From Terriglobales bacterium (lineage in GTDB: Bacteria > Acidobacteriota > Terriglobia > Terriglobales > Acidobacteriaceae): DNA of 5,022 nucleotides. Numbering within the stretch: the stretch's first letter is position 1; every line of letters begins with the position of its first letter. Of the stretch, positions 4,748 to 5,022 are shown piece by piece. The notes beneath the pieces were generated by a model, which was given only the letters and a program-made list of their open reading frames with translations, did not search any database and was not told the DNA's origin. Location of the stretch: contig JASHXK010000416.1 of the NCBI GenBank assembly GCA_030043575.1, positions 1-5,022 on the forward strand. Reading direction: 5' to 3'. The position numbers were made by a program, and so were the translations under genes.

Positions 4748-4866
4748 TGCCTTCGGCAGTGAGGCCCGAGCGCCGAAGTGCCAGCGCCGCAGGCGCGGAA
4801 GAAGATAGCCCTGCCCTTCAGAGCGGGGAAAGCGGCATTTTGAAATGCAGAGCCCCTTCAGGGGCG
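4748..4866. repeat. cluster of five small hairpins between birA and coaX, REP-like
   Basis: Successive inverted repeats fill most of the 162-bp spacer: TGCC/GGCA (4748-4758), GCGCC-GCA-GGCGC (4784-4796), CCCTGC/GCGGGG with one G-T pair (4809-4828), GCATTT-TG-AAATGC (4835-4848) and GCCCC-TTCA-GGGGC (4852-4865). The order and wording, such as CGCAGGCGCGGAAGAAGATA followed by GCATTT and AGCCCC, match my memory of a dispersed intergenic repeat in acidobacterial genomes; this has not been confirmed by a search. None is followed by a T-run, so intrinsic termination is unlikely and read-through from birA into coaX is possible. The last hairpin ends 17 bp before the coaX ATG. The minus-strand open frame across the cluster is a by-product of the repeat. 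Confidence 0.65.
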
Positions 4867-4882
4867 ACAGAGTCGATTCATC

Positions 4883-5022
4883 ATGCTTCTGGTTCTCGAC
4901 GTCGGCAATACCAACACCGTTCTTGGCGTCTTCGACATCTCGTCTGCCGAATCGTCCCGCCTCATCGCGCACTGGCGCGTATCAACCACCAGAACGCAGA
5001 CGGTCGACGAATACGGCGTGCT
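4883..5022 (+). CDS. coaX: type III pantothenate kinase, N-terminal 46 codons (cut by right edge)
   Basis: The visible protein begins MLLVLDVGNTNTVLGVFD and continues through HWRVSTTRTQTVDEYGVL. DVGNTNT (6-12) is the phosphate-binding loop of the ASKHA fold, and the WRVST...T.DEYG stretch is diagnostic of CoaX, which phosphorylates pantothenate in the first step of coenzyme A synthesis. Unlike CoaA, this type is not inhibited by CoA. Complete members are about 250-270 residues, so only about a sixth is present; the other motifs lie outside the window. The start is set by family alignment, because the ATG has only a poor Shine-Dalgarno (GACAGAG region) and no other in-frame start lies just upstream. 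It follows birA on the same strand after the hairpin cluster, a pairing seen in several phyla. Confidence 0.95.
   Translation, partial: MLLVLDVGNTNTVLGVFDISSAESSRLIAHWRVSTTRTQTVDEYGV

Noticed and set aside
4809..4882. Rho-independent terminator between birA and coaX
   Set aside because: The stems are not followed by a T-run on either strand.
4694..4972. Minus-strand frame of 92 codons across the birA-coaX spacer
   Set aside because: It reads through the hairpin repeats and opposes the coaX start; such frames recur wherever this kind of repeat occurs and are not genes.

Overview
The window looks like an ordinary chromosomal stretch from a member of the Acidobacteriota (Terriglobia/Koribacter-like). 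Three things suggest this: a birA-coaX gene pair; a secreted hypothetical protein and a DUF1572/DinB protein of types I associate with that phylum; and two intergenic clusters of small hairpins with a TTCA apex that resemble dispersed repeats I remember from acidobacterial genomes. The assignment is inferred from gene content; no rRNA or other phylogenetic marker is present. Nothing here looks like phage, plasmid, IS element or CRISPR.

Left part, minus strand. Positions 1-531 hold the N-terminal 177 codons of a CPBP (CAAX-protease-like) membrane protein that runs off the left edge. Upstream of it, on the same strand, is a 412-residue OB-fold plus HD-domain protein of the YhaM 3'-5' exoribonuclease type (670-1908), with an unusual disordered C-terminal tail. 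The two genes are 138 bp apart and may be co-transcribed.

Centre. A 230-bp divergent region (1909-2138) separates the HD gene from a plus-strand gene for a secreted 213-residue protein of unknown function (GTG start, 2139-2780). Just ahead of that start is the most interesting signal of the window: a 15-codon ORF (2095-2142) with its own strong Shine-Dalgarno sequence. Its TGA stop overlaps the GTG start of the secreted protein, and a small hairpin lies between the two. This looks like a translationally coupled leader peptide, although a competing promoter reading exists. The secreted-protein gene converges on a minus-strand DUF1572/DinB-type gene (2986-3534). The 205-bp gap between them holds an imperfect 39-bp direct repeat and three successive hairpins.

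Right part, plus strand. Diverging from the DinB gene after 58 bp is birA, a bifunctional biotin ligase/repressor (3593-4720) with an N-terminal extension of about 50 residues. A 162-bp spacer made largely of hairpin repeats follows, then the first 46 codons of coaX, type III pantothenate kinase (4883-5022, cut by the right edge). BirA attaches biotin to carboxylase carrier domains and CoaX commits pantothenate to coenzyme A, so the pair supports acyl-CoA/malonyl-CoA metabolism.
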